The notes under the pieces: model-generated
Database searches by the model: none
The model's input: the letters and a program-made list of their open reading frames with translations, nothing else
Told to the model about the DNA's origin: nothing
In this document: piece after piece, positions 1 through 8,228 of the stretch
Layout of the letters: each line of letters opens with the position of its first letter
Numbering within the stretch: position 1 is the first letter of the stretch
Program-made: the position numbers and the translations under genes
DNA from: Streptomyces lanatus
GTDB lineage: Bacteria > Actinomycetota > Actinomycetes > Streptomycetales > Streptomycetaceae
Assembly: GCF_014655715.1 (NCBI RefSeq)
Contig: NZ_BNBM01000002.1
Coordinates: forward strand, 558,001 to 622,000
Reading direction: 5' to 3'
DNA: 64,000 bases

Positions 1-518
1 ACTCTGCGGTACTCCCCGGTCGGGATCGACAGCAGGGTGCACAGGACGAGACGGAGGAGGGTGTTGTGCGCGACCACCAGGACCCGCTCGCCGGAGTGGG
101 CCGCGGCGATCCGGCGCAGGGCCGCGGCGCCTCGTTCGGCGGCGGACGACGGGTCCTCCGCCCTCGGGAAGGGGTTCGCCACCGGGTCCGTGCGGAACGC
201 CTTCGCCGCCGCCGGGTCCTCGGCCGCGAACTCCGCGAGGGTACGGCCCTCCAGCACACCGAAGTCGCATTCGCGCAGGTCGGGTTCGCGGTGCGGGGTG
301 AGGTCGAGGGCCCGGCAGGCCGGGTCGGCGGTGCGGACCGCGCGGGACACCGGTGAGGTCCAGATCGCGTCCACGGGGTGGGCGCCCGCCCAGCGGCCGA
401 GGGCCTCGGCCTGGGCGCGGCCCGTGTCGGTGAGGGGCACGTCGCTCACTCCGGCGTAGCGGTTCTCGGCGTGCCAGACGGTCTGCCCGTGCCGGGCCAG
501 CAGCAGTGTCGTCGTCAT
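1..518 (-). CDS. Histidine phosphatase family protein (3' end beyond the window)
   Basis: About 172 residues are visible, beginning MTTTLLLARHGQTVWH. The RHG motif (residues 9-11) carries the histidine that is phosphorylated in the phosphoglycerate-mutase/histidine phosphatase superfamily. A second conserved histidine lies in VVAHNTLLR near residue 153. The family is usually about 200 aa, so only the C-terminus is missing. The ATG overlaps the TGA of the upstream FGGY kinase in an ATGA junction, so the two are translationally coupled. The inferred role is dephosphorylation of a sugar phosphate or metabolite in the same pathway. The substrate cannot be read from sequence; a cofactor-independent mutase is the alternative. 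Confidence 0.9.
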   Translation of the reverse strand, partial: MTTTLLLARHGQTVWHAENRYAGVSDVPLTDTGRAQAEALGRWAGAHPVDAIWTSPVSRAVRTADPACRALDLTPHREPDLRECDFGVLEGRTLAEFAAEDPAAAKAFRTDPVANPFPRAEDPSSAAERGAAALRRIAAAHSGERVLVVAHNTLLRLVLCTLLSIPTGEYRR

Positions 519-1978
519 GATGAGGCAGTATCCCCGTCCAGGCGGGCGTGCGCGTGCGCCGCGACCGGGGCCGGGAGCCAGCCCCGGGTGGTGAGTTCGT
601 CGACGAGGCGGGCGTAGGGCTCGGCGAAGCGGGCCGTGCCGCCGGGGCGGGGTTCGACGGTCGTGCCGGGACGGACCATGCCCTCCGCGGCCTCCGGCAG
701 CCCCGGCGCCGCACCCGCGCCGTACGCCGCCAACGCGGCCATCCCCAGGGCCGGTTCCGTCTGCCGCGGCACCCGGGCCGGGCGGCCCAGCACATCGGCG
801 CGCAGCTGGTTCCAGTACGGGCTGCGGGCGGCGCCGCCGGTGAAGGTGAGGGTGCCGTCGAGGGGGGCGCCCAGGTGGTCCAGATAGTCCAGGCAGAGGC
901 GTTCCGTGAAGGCGACGCCCTGGAGCAGCGCGGCCCACAGGTCGGCGTCGGACTCCGGTTCGCCCAGAACCAGCGCGGTGGCGTCCGGGGCGAGGAACGG
1001 GAAGCGCTCGCCGGGTGACACCAGCGGGTAGGCGATCGCGCCGGACGGCTCATGGCCGGCGGCCAGCGCGTCCATGGCCGCCGGATCGACGCCCGCGAAC
1101 GCCGCCGTCAGCACGCCCGCGCCCACGCTCGAGGCGCCGCCGGGCAGCCAACTCCCGTCCGGGGCACGGTGGTTGTAGACCACGCCGGTCGCGTCCCGGA
1201 CCGGCGCCAGGGACGCGCCCTTGAGGACCAGCGTGGTGCCGAGCACCGAGTTCCAGGAGCCGGGGCGCAGGGCGGCGGAGGCGATCTGGGCCGCGCAGCC
1301 GTCGGTCATCCCGGCGAGGACGGGGGTGCCGGCGGGGATGCCGGTGGCGTCGGCGGCGGAGGCGCAGACCTCGCCGAGGAGGGTGCCGGGGCGTACGACG
1401 TCGGGGATCGCGGCGTCGGACAGGCCCAGCCGGTGCAGCATCCCGGGCCAGGCGTCCCGCTCCAGGTCGTAGCCGGTCTTCAGGGCATGGCTGGAGTCGG
1501 CCGGGGGCGGCGCGCCGGTGAGGAGGGCGACGACCAGGTCCGGCTGGTGGGTGATCCGGCCGTGGCCGTAGTGCTCGGTCAGCCACAGGGCCTTCGGCAG
1601 CGCCCAGGTGTCCTGCACCGCGAGCCCCGCCATCCGGGCCCGCGCGCCATACACCGTGGCCCGTCCGTCGTCGTACATCAGCGCGGGGCTCATCGGCCGC
1701 CCCGCCCCGTCCGTCAGCAGCACGGTCCCGGACGTCCCGCACACGGCGAGCCCGCCGACCCGTACGCCCCTCGCGGAACCCAGCGCCGCCCGCGACGCCG
1801 CGCACAGCCCGTCCCACCACTCCACCGGATCCTGCTCGTGCCGCACCCCGTCGCGCCGTCCGCCGAGGGGGGCCGAGCCGCTGCCGAGGACCGTGCCGTC
1901 CCCGGTGACCAGCAGGACCCGGACACTCTGGGTGCCCAGGTCGATCCCCAGCCAGGCGTCTTGTTCATCCGCTGCCAT
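515..1978 (-). CDS. FGGY-family carbohydrate (pentulose/polyol) kinase
   Basis: A 487-aa protein of normal FGGY length. The N-terminal phosphate-binding loop GIDLGTQSVRV is at residues 11-21, and the C-terminal ATPase motif GGAARSPYWNQL starts near residue 381. The start at 1978 is chosen because GGAGG lies just upstream; longer in-frame starts would run through the promoter region. It overlaps the downstream phosphatase by 4 nt. It is transcribed divergently from a binding protein-dependent importer and presumably phosphorylates the imported sugar or polyol. It resembles xylulokinases, but substrate specificity in FGGY kinases is not predictable from these motifs. Confidence 0.92.
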   Translation of the reverse strand: MAADEQDAWLGIDLGTQSVRVLLVTGDGTVLGSGSAPLGGRRDGVRHEQDPVEWWDGLCAASRAALGSARGVRVGGLAVCGTSGTVLLTDGAGRPMSPALMYDDGRATVYGARARMAGLAVQDTWALPKALWLTEHYGHGRITHQPDLVVALLTGAPPPADSSHALKTGYDLERDAWPGMLHRLGLSDAAIPDVVRPGTLLGEVCASAADATGIPAGTPVLAGMTDGCAAQIASAALRPGSWNSVLGTTLVLKGASLAPVRDATGVVYNHRAPDGSWLPGGASSVGAGVLTAAFAGVDPAAMDALAAGHEPSGAIAYPLVSPGERFPFLAPDATALVLGEPESDADLWAALLQGVAFTERLCLDYLDHLGAPLDGTLTFTGGAARSPYWNQLRADVLGRPARVPRQTEPALGMAALAAYGAGAAPGLPEAAEGMVRPGTTVEPRPGGTARFAEPYARLVDELTTRGWLPAPVAAHAHARLDGDTASS

Positions 1979-2003
1979 CCGGACCTCCCGCACATCTGGA
2001 TCC

Positions 2004-2105
2004 GTTAACTTCACACTCTGCCCTGAGATTTTCCTCTGCGCGAGGGATTGACGCCCAACTTCCGCCGTTCCACCCTCTGTTAACGAGTCGACCCACCGTG
2101 TTAAC
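2004..2105. promoter_or_regulatory. Divergent control region with three GTTAAC boxes
   Basis: The 163-bp gap between the divergent kinase and binding-protein genes holds three copies of the palindrome GTTAAC, at 2004-2009, 2079-2084 and 2100-2105. The last two start 21 bp apart, two helical turns, and both sit in a TGTTAAC context. The first lies about 26 bp upstream of the kinase ATG. The inferred role is binding of the DeoR-family regulator encoded at 6344, which would control both arms. Confidence 0.5.
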
Positions 2106-2141
2106 CCGATCAACTGACCGAACCCCACGTGGAGGTCACGG

Positions 2142-3563
2142 ATGGACACGCACGCGCACGACCGCCGCCGCTTCCTGGCGCTGAGCGCCGCCCTGGCCGC
2201 CACGCCCCTCCTGTCCGCCTGCGGTGCCGGATTCGGCGGTGACGACGACAAGAGCGACGGCTCGGCGGCGGACGACGTCACCGGCTCCTTCGACTGGAAG
2301 CGCGAGAAGGGCACCACCGTCAAGGCGCTGCTCAACAAGCACCCGTACACGGACGCCCTGATCGCCGACCTGAAGGCGTTCACCGAGCAGACCGGCATCA
2401 AGGTCGAGTACGACGTCTTCCCCGAGGACAACTACTTCGACAAGCTCACCGTGGATCTGTCGAGCGGGCGCGCCTCGTACGACGTCTTCATGCTGGGCGC
2501 GTACATGGTGTGGCAGTACGGGCCGCCGGGCTGGCTGGAGGACCTCGGCCCCTGGATGCGCAACTCCTCGGCCACCGGCGCCGAATGGGACCAGGCCGAC
2601 TTCTTCCCCAACCTCCTCCAGGCCGACCAGTGGTCCCTGAAGGCGGGCGCGCCGCTCGGACAGGGCGGGCAGTACGGGCTGCCGTGGGGCTGGGAGACCA
2701 ACGTCGTCGCCTACAACACGGACGTCTTCAAGAAGCTCGGCCTCAAGCCCGCCGAGACCTTCGACGAGCTGCGCGAGATCGCCGGCGCCATCAAGGAGAA
2801 GGCGCCGGGCGCCGGATTCGACGGCATGTACGGGATCGCCGTACGGGGATCGAGGAGCTGGGCGACCATCCACCCCGGCTTCATGACCATGTACGCCCGC
2901 AACGGACTGAAGGACTTCACAGTCCAGGGCGGGAAGCTCACACCCGCCATGAACACCCCGGAGGCCGTCGCCTTCACCGAGGACTGGGCGGGCATGGTCA
3001 AGCAGGGCGGGCCACCGTCCTGGACGTCGTACACCTGGTACCAGTGCTCCAGCGACCTCGGCGCGAAGAAGGCCGGGATGCTGTTCGACGCGGACACGGC
3101 CGCCTATTTCCAGGCCGTGGAGGGCGCCAGCCCCGCCTCCGGGAAGATCGCCTTCCATCCCGGGCCCAAGGGACCCGGCGGGTCCCTCGCCACCAACATG
3201 TGGATCTGGTCGCTCGGCATGAACGCCAAGAGCAAGAAGAAGAGCGCCAGTTGGCTGTTCCTGCAGTGGGCGACCGGCAAGGAGCATCTGCGCCGGAGCG
3301 CGATCACCCACAACCACATCGACCCGGTCAGGAAGTCGATCGCCGACGACAGCGCCTACAAGGACAAGATGAGGCACCTGCCGGGCTTCATCGAGACCTT
3401 CGAGACCGTCGTCGACCAGACGAAGATCCAGTTCACCCCGCAGGCCCAGTTCTTCGACGCCACCACCAGCTGGGCCGCCTCCCTCCAGGAGATCTACGGC
3501 GGCAAGGGCGCCAAGGGCGTCCTCGACGGACTGGCGGGCGACCTCGCCGACAAGGTGGGCTAA
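2142..3563 (+). CDS. Extracellular solute-binding lipoprotein, CUT1-type sugar/polyol ABC importer
   Basis: A 473-aa binding protein. The N-terminus has a twin-arginine-like stretch RRRFLALSAAL and a lipobox LSAC with the lipidated cysteine at residue 27, so it should be membrane-anchored outside the cell, probably exported by Tat. GGAGG precedes the ATG. The rest has the layout of family-1 solute-binding proteins (tryptophan-rich centre, W-rich C-terminal third). It is the first gene of a rightward operon, 3 nt before the first permease. The ligand is probably a sugar or polyol, inferred from the FGGY kinases on both sides. Confidence 0.93.
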   Translation: MDTHAHDRRRFLALSAALAATPLLSACGAGFGGDDDKSDGSAADDVTGSFDWKREKGTTVKALLNKHPYTDALIADLKAFTEQTGIKVEYDVFPEDNYFDKLTVDLSSGRASYDVFMLGAYMVWQYGPPGWLEDLGPWMRNSSATGAEWDQADFFPNLLQADQWSLKAGAPLGQGGQYGLPWGWETNVVAYNTDVFKKLGLKPAETFDELREIAGAIKEKAPGAGFDGMYGIAVRGSRSWATIHPGFMTMYARNGLKDFTVQGGKLTPAMNTPEAVAFTEDWAGMVKQGGPPSWTSYTWYQCSSDLGAKKAGMLFDADTAAYFQAVEGASPASGKIAFHPGPKGPGGSLATNMWIWSLGMNAKSKKKSASWLFLQWATGKEHLRRSAITHNHIDPVRKSIADDSAYKDKMRHLPGFIETFETVVDQTKIQFTPQAQFFDATTSWAASLQEIYGGKGAKGVLDGLAGDLADKVG

Positions 3564-3566
3564 GGC

Positions 3567-4442
3567 ATGCGGCTCGCCCTGCGCCCGTACCTCCTGATCA
3601 TCCCCGCACTGCTGCTGACCTGCGGGATCCTGTACCCCTTCGGGCTCGGCCTCTACTACACGCTGTTCGACTTCTCGGCGAGCAAACCGCAGCCGGACAT
3701 GGTGCGGTTCGAGAACTACGAGACCGTCTTCACCCAGGACGCGTTCTGGAACTCGGCATGGGTGACGGTGCTGTACGCGGTCGGGGCGGCCGCCGTGGAG
3801 ACCGTGCTGGGCGTGGCCGTGGCCCTGCTGCTGCACCGCTCCTCGCTGGTCGGGCGGGTGCTGGAGAAGATCCTCATCCTGCCGTTGATGATCGCACCGG
3901 TGATCGCGGCGATCATCTGGAAGCTGATGCTCCAGCCGTCGGTCGGAGTCGTGAACTACCTCCTCAGACCCTTCGGCCTCGGCGGAGTGCAGTGGACGGA
4001 CACCCCGACCGGCGCGCTGCTGTCGTCGATCGCGGTGGACGTCTGGGTCTACACCCCGTTCGTCGCGATCCTCGCCCTCGCCGGACTGCGCTCCCTGCCC
4101 ACCTCCCCCTTCGAGGCGGCGGCCGTCGACGGGGCGGGCTGGTGGTACACCTTCCGGCGCCTCACGCTGCCGATGCTGTGGCCGTACGTCCTGGTGGCGG
4201 TGATCTTCCGGTTCATGGACTCGCTGAAGGTGTTCGACATCATCTACGCCCTCACGGAGGGCGGCCCGGGTGACTCGACCGTCGTCCTCCAGATCCGGGC
4301 CTATCTGGAGGCGATCCGCTTCCAGCGCTACTCCTTCGGCATCAGCTACACGATCGTGCTGTGGGCGGTCGTGTATCTCGCCGCGATGGTGCTGGTGAAA
4401 CATCTGGGGAAGATCCAGCGGAAGGCGGCGGAGGTGAAATGA
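3567..4442 (+). CDS. Sugar ABC transporter permease (MalF/UgpA type)
   Basis: A 291-aa membrane protein with about six transmembrane segments. It has the cytoplasmic EAA loop EAAAVDGAGWWYTFRRLTLP near residues 187-206, which docks on the ATPase. It starts 3 nt after the binding-protein stop and overlaps the next permease by 4 nt. Together the two permeases form the translocation pore of this importer. Confidence 0.93.
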   Translation: MRLALRPYLLIIPALLLTCGILYPFGLGLYYTLFDFSASKPQPDMVRFENYETVFTQDAFWNSAWVTVLYAVGAAAVETVLGVAVALLLHRSSLVGRVLEKILILPLMIAPVIAAIIWKLMLQPSVGVVNYLLRPFGLGGVQWTDTPTGALLSSIAVDVWVYTPFVAILALAGLRSLPTSPFEAAAVDGAGWWYTFRRLTLPMLWPYVLVAVIFRFMDSLKVFDIIYALTEGGPGDSTVVLQIRAYLEAIRFQRYSFGISYTIVLWAVVYLAAMVLVKHLGKIQRKAAEVK

Positions 4443-5269
4443 CCGTGAAGAAGCGCCTGTTGGGATGGCTGGCCGATGCCGCTCTCGTCCTCTACTTCGT
4501 CTTCGCGCTGTTCCCGATCGCCTGGATGGTGATCCTGTCGCTGAAGCCGACGAACGAACTCTTCTCCACCTACTTCTCCTTCTCCCCCACCCTCGACGGC
4601 TACCGCACGGTCCTCGGCGACAGCGAGGGCATCCCCTTCGTGCGGTTCTTCGTCAACAGCCTGGTGGTGTCGGTGGGCGCGGTGGTCCTCTCGCTGCTCG
4701 TGGGGCTCCCGGCGGCGTACGCCTCGGCGCGCTGGCGGTTCAAGGGCTCCGAGAACCTGATGTTCACGCTGCTGTCGTTCCGGTTCGCCCCCGAACTCAC
4801 TGTGATCATCCCGCTGTTCGTGCTCTACCAGAAGCTCGGTCTGTTCGACACGTACGTCGGCATGGTGTGGGTGCTCCAGCTGGTCACCCTGCCGCTGATC
4901 GTGTGGATCATGCGGTCCTACTTCGCCGACCTCACCCCCGAGCTGGAGCAGGCGGCGCTGCTGGACGGCTACACCCGCAAGCAGGCGTTCGTGCGGGTGG
5001 CGCTGCCGCTGGTGAAGCCGGGAGTGGCGGCCGTATCCCTCCTCGCCTTCATCTTCGCCTGGAACAACTTCGTCTTCCCGCTCATCCTCACCTCCAACGA
5101 GGCGCAGACCGTGACCGTGGGCGCCCTGTCCTTCCTGGGCGGCGACCGCCCCAAGTACAACCTGACGGCCGCCGCAGCGCTCGTCTCGGTGGTCCCGCCC
5201 CTGCTGCTGGCCCTCACCATCCAGCGGTATCTGGTGCGCGGCCTGTCCTTCGGGGCGGTGAAGTCATGA
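4439..5269 (+). CDS. Sugar ABC transporter permease (MalG/UgpE type)
   Basis: A 276-aa partner permease beginning MTVKKRLLGW. The start is the ATG that overlaps the previous stop (ATGA); a further in-frame start upstream would run through the preceding gene. About six membrane segments are visible. The EAA-type loop EQAALLDGYTRKQAFVRVAL lies near residues 161-180, followed by PLVKPG. It overlaps the following ATPase gene by 4 nt. Confidence 0.92.
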   Translation: MTVKKRLLGWLADAALVLYFVFALFPIAWMVILSLKPTNELFSTYFSFSPTLDGYRTVLGDSEGIPFVRFFVNSLVVSVGAVVLSLLVGLPAAYASARWRFKGSENLMFTLLSFRFAPELTVIIPLFVLYQKLGLFDTYVGMVWVLQLVTLPLIVWIMRSYFADLTPELEQAALLDGYTRKQAFVRVALPLVKPGVAAVSLLAFIFAWNNFVFPLILTSNEAQTVTVGALSFLGGDRPKYNLTAAAALVSVVPPLLLALTIQRYLVRGLSFGAVKS

Positions 5270-6351
5270 TCCGGCTGTCGGGCATCCGCAAGACATACGG
5301 CAAGGTCACCGCACTCGACGGTCTCGAACTGGACGTCCGGGAGGGCGAGTTCTTCTGCCTCCTCGGCCCCTCCGGCGCCGGCAAGACCACGACCCTGAAG
5401 ACGATCGCCGGCCTGGAGATCCCCGACGCCGGCACCGTCGAACTCGACGGCGAGGACATGCGCGGCGTCGAACCGTACGACCGCGGCGTGGCGATGTGCT
5501 TCGAGAGCTACGCCCTCTACCCGCACAAGTCCGCGTACGACAACCTGGCCTCGCCGCTCCGCTCCCCACGCCACCGCCTCCCCGCGGACCGGGCCCGGGA
5601 GCGGATCGGCGAGGTCGCCGAACTCCTCGGCATCTCCGCCCTGTTGGACCGCCCGGTCGGCAGGCTCTCCAACGGGCAGCGCCAGCGCGTGGCCCTGGGC
5701 CGGGTCCTGGTCCGCCCGGCGCGGGCCTTCCTCCTCGACGAGCCCCTGTCCCACCTGGACGCAAAGCTGCGCCAGCAGATGCGGGCGGAACTGAAGGCGA
5801 TCGGGGCCGTCCGGCGCACGACCACCCTCTACGTCACCCACGACTCCGTGGAGGCCCTGGCGCTGGGCGACCGGATCGGGGTGATCCGGGACGGGCGGAT
5901 CGTGCAGACGGGGACGCGGGAGGAGATCTGGTACCGGCCCCACGACACGGAGGTGGCGCGGGCCTTCGGGCGCCCCCGCATCAATCTCCTCCCGGGAGCA
6001 ATCGCGCCCGACGGGAGCTTCCGCTCGGCGGACGGCAAGGTCGAGCTGCCGATGCGCGCCGACGCCGCCCCCGGCACGGAGGTCCTGGTCGGCGTCCGCC
6101 CACGGGACATCGAGCTGAACGGCCGGGGACACGAACTCACCGGCACCGTCTATGTCACCGAGGTGCTCGGCCGGTCCGTGGAGGTCACCGTCCGGCTCGG
6201 CGAGCAGCATGTGTCGCTGGTCGCCCCGCGCGGCGGGGCGACCGGTCTGCGTCCCGACGATCCGGTACGACTGTCGGTCCGGCCTGAGAACCTGCTGCTG
6301 TTCGAGGCCGACCGGCCGGAGCGTCCAGGACGAAGGATCGACCATGACTAA
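5266..6351 (+). CDS. ABC transporter ATP-binding protein 1 (UgpC/MalK-like)
   Basis: A 361-aa ATPase with Walker A GPSGAGKTT near residue 35, signature LSNGQRQR, Walker B AFLLDEPLSHLD, an H-loop histidine in VTHDS, and a C-terminal TOBE-type regulatory region (last ~120 residues). The Q-loop glutamine is replaced by glutamate (CFESYALYPH where MalK has FQSYALYPH). The second ATPase of this operon has the same change. It overlaps the upstream permease (ATGA) and the downstream DeoR gene by 8 nt. A dedicated ATPase is unusual here, because most Streptomyces CUT1 importers rely on a shared MsiK. Confidence 0.92.
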   Translation: MIRLSGIRKTYGKVTALDGLELDVREGEFFCLLGPSGAGKTTTLKTIAGLEIPDAGTVELDGEDMRGVEPYDRGVAMCFESYALYPHKSAYDNLASPLRSPRHRLPADRARERIGEVAELLGISALLDRPVGRLSNGQRQRVALGRVLVRPARAFLLDEPLSHLDAKLRQQMRAELKAIGAVRRTTTLYVTHDSVEALALGDRIGVIRDGRIVQTGTREEIWYRPHDTEVARAFGRPRINLLPGAIAPDGSFRSADGKVELPMRADAAPGTEVLVGVRPRDIELNGRGHELTGTVYVTEVLGRSVEVTVRLGEQHVSLVAPRGGATGLRPDDPVRLSVRPENLLLFEADRPERPGRRIDHD

Positions 6352-7168
6352 CGCACAGGGCCCCGCCGCCCGTCAGGCCGCCATGGCCGAGCAGGTCCTC
6401 GCCGACGGTTCGGCGACGGCCGCCGAGCTGGCCGAGCGCTTCGGGGTCAGCCTGATGACCATCCACCGGGACCTCGACGAACTCGAACGGCAGGGGATCG
6501 TAAGGAAGTCCAGGGGCGGAGTGACGGCCCAGCCCTCCGGGGTCTTCGAGTCGAACGTGCAGTACCGGCTGAAGACCATGCGCGCCGAGAAGGCCGCCGT
6601 CGCCGACCGCGCCCTGAAGCTGATCGAGCCCGGCATGGCGATCATGCTGGACGACTCCACCTCCACCCTGGAGATAGCGCGCAGGCTGCGCCTCGGCGAG
6701 GTCACCCCGCTCACGGTCGTCACCAACTTCCTGGAGGCCATCAACCTCCTCTCCGACCAGCGCGGCATCCACCTCATGGCCCTCGGCGGCGACTACGACC
6801 CGCTGCACTCCTCCTTCCTCGGCGTGTCCTGCGTCGAGGCGATCGAGCAGCTGCGCGTGGACGTCTGCTTCGCGTCGACGTCGGCCGTGCACGGGGGTTA
6901 CGCCTACCACCAGGAGCAGCACATCGTGTCGGTGAAGCGGGCCATGCTCGACGCGGCCGCCCGCAACATCCTGCTCATCGACCACACCAAGCTCGCCCGG
7001 GTCGCCCTGCACCGGGTGGTCCCCCTGGCCCGCTTCGACCTGCTCCTCGTCGACGACGGGGCGTCGGCGGAGGCGCTGCGGGACCTGGACGAGCACAAGG
7101 TCCCTTACGAGGTTTGCGCGACGACGACGGCGACGAAGGGCAGCGATGACCGAGCTGGAGCTACGTGA
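6344..7168 (+). CDS. DeoR/GlpR-family transcriptional regulator
   Basis: A 274-aa protein. The N-terminal winged helix (about residues 10-60, ATAAELAERFGVSLMTIHRD) is followed by a DeoR C-terminal sensor domain that binds sugar phosphates in this family. It is embedded between the two ATPase genes, overlapping the first by 8 nt and the second by 23 nt, so it is certainly co-expressed with the transporter. It is the likely repressor of the whole locus, released by a phosphorylated intermediate made by one of the FGGY kinases. Its probable target is the set of GTTAAC boxes at 2004-2105. Confidence 0.9.
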   Translation: MTNAQGPAARQAAMAEQVLADGSATAAELAERFGVSLMTIHRDLDELERQGIVRKSRGGVTAQPSGVFESNVQYRLKTMRAEKAAVADRALKLIEPGMAIMLDDSTSTLEIARRLRLGEVTPLTVVTNFLEAINLLSDQRGIHLMALGGDYDPLHSSFLGVSCVEAIEQLRVDVCFASTSAVHGGYAYHQEQHIVSVKRAMLDAAARNILLIDHTKLARVALHRVVPLARFDLLLVDDGASAEALRDLDEHKVPYEVCATTTATKGSDDRAGAT

Positions 7169-8228
7169 TCTGCGCAAGACCTACCGGGTACGGGGCCGCC
7201 CCTCCGTGGACGCCGTACGCGGCATCGACCTGACCCTGCGCTCCGGTGAACTGCTCGGCCTGCTCGGCCCGTCGGGCTGCGGGAAGTCGACCACCCTGCG
7301 GATGATCGCCGGCCTGGAGACGGTGACCGGCGGGGACATCCTGGTCGACGGCGCCTCGGTGATCGCCCGCCCGGCACAACAGCGCAACATCGGGGTCGCC
7401 TTCGAGAACTACGCCCTCTATCCGCCCCTGACCGTGGCGGAGAACCTCTCCTTCGGCCTGAAGGCACGCAGACGGGCCGAGCGGGGCGACGTCGACCGCA
7501 AGGTCAAGGAGATCGCCGACCGCGTCGACCTGACCGCCATCCTGGACGCCCGCCCCGCCGGCCTGTCCAGCGGCCAGAAGCAACGCGTCTCCCTGGCCCG
7601 CGCCCTGATCCGCGAACCGGACGTCCTCCTCCTCGACGAGCCCCTCTCCCACCTGGACGCGGCCCAGCGCGACACCACCCGCCGCGAACTCAAGCGCATC
7701 CAGCGCGACCTGGGCCACACCACCATCCTCGTCACCCACGACCAGGAGGAGGCCCTCTCCCTCGCCGACCGGATCGCCGTGATGAAGGACGGCGTCATCC
7801 AGCAGCTCGGCACCCCGTACGAGATCTACGACAGCCCCGCCAATGTCTTCGTCGCGGACTTCGTCGGCGAACCCGCGATCAACCTCCTGCCCGGCGTGGC
7901 CACGGACGACGGCCACGCCCGCCTCTCCGCCACGGCCCGGATCGCGCTGCCGGTACCGGTCGCGGCGGGCCGGGAGGTGGTCGTCGGCATCCGCCCGGAG
8001 GACCTCGCCCTGACCGGCGAGGACGGCAACCTCACGGCCCGGGTCATCGCCCACGAACCCCTCCTGGAGTCCGGCATCGCGACCCTCGCCCTCGACGGCG
8101 TCGACAACCCCCTGGTCGTCCTCACCGCCCCCGAGACCCGCCTCGCCCACGACGACCAGGTCCACATCACGGCCGACCCCGACCTCACCCATGTCTTCGA
8201 CGCCGAGACGGGAGACTCTCTGCGATGA
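7146..8228 (+). CDS. ABC transporter ATP-binding protein 2 (UgpC/MalK-like)
   Basis: A 360-aa ATPase with Walker A GPSGCGKST, signature LSSGQKQR, Walker B VLLLDEPLSHLD, H-loop VTHDQEE and a C-terminal TOBE-like region. The Q-loop glutamine is again glutamate (AFENYALYPP). Two similar but non-identical ATPases in one operon suggest a heterodimeric motor, as described for the rhizobial GlpSTPQV glycerol importer. That parallel is an inference from architecture. It overlaps both neighbours and ends in a 4-nt overlap with the dehydrogenase gene. Confidence 0.91.
   Translation: MTELELRDLRKTYRVRGRPSVDAVRGIDLTLRSGELLGLLGPSGCGKSTTLRMIAGLETVTGGDILVDGASVIARPAQQRNIGVAFENYALYPPLTVAENLSFGLKARRRAERGDVDRKVKEIADRVDLTAILDARPAGLSSGQKQRVSLARALIREPDVLLLDEPLSHLDAAQRDTTRRELKRIQRDLGHTTILVTHDQEEALSLADRIAVMKDGVIQQLGTPYEIYDSPANVFVADFVGEPAINLLPGVATDDGHARLSATARIALPVPVAAGREVVVGIRPEDLALTGEDGNLTARVIAHEPLLESGIATLALDGVDNPLVVLTAPETRLAHDDQVHITADPDLTHVFDAETGDSLR

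Noticed and set aside
4042..4060. A second DasR-like box (GGGTCTACACCCC) inside the first permease gene
   Set aside because: It encodes conserved permease residues (WVYTP), lies mid-gene and matches the consensus less well than the one at 52748.
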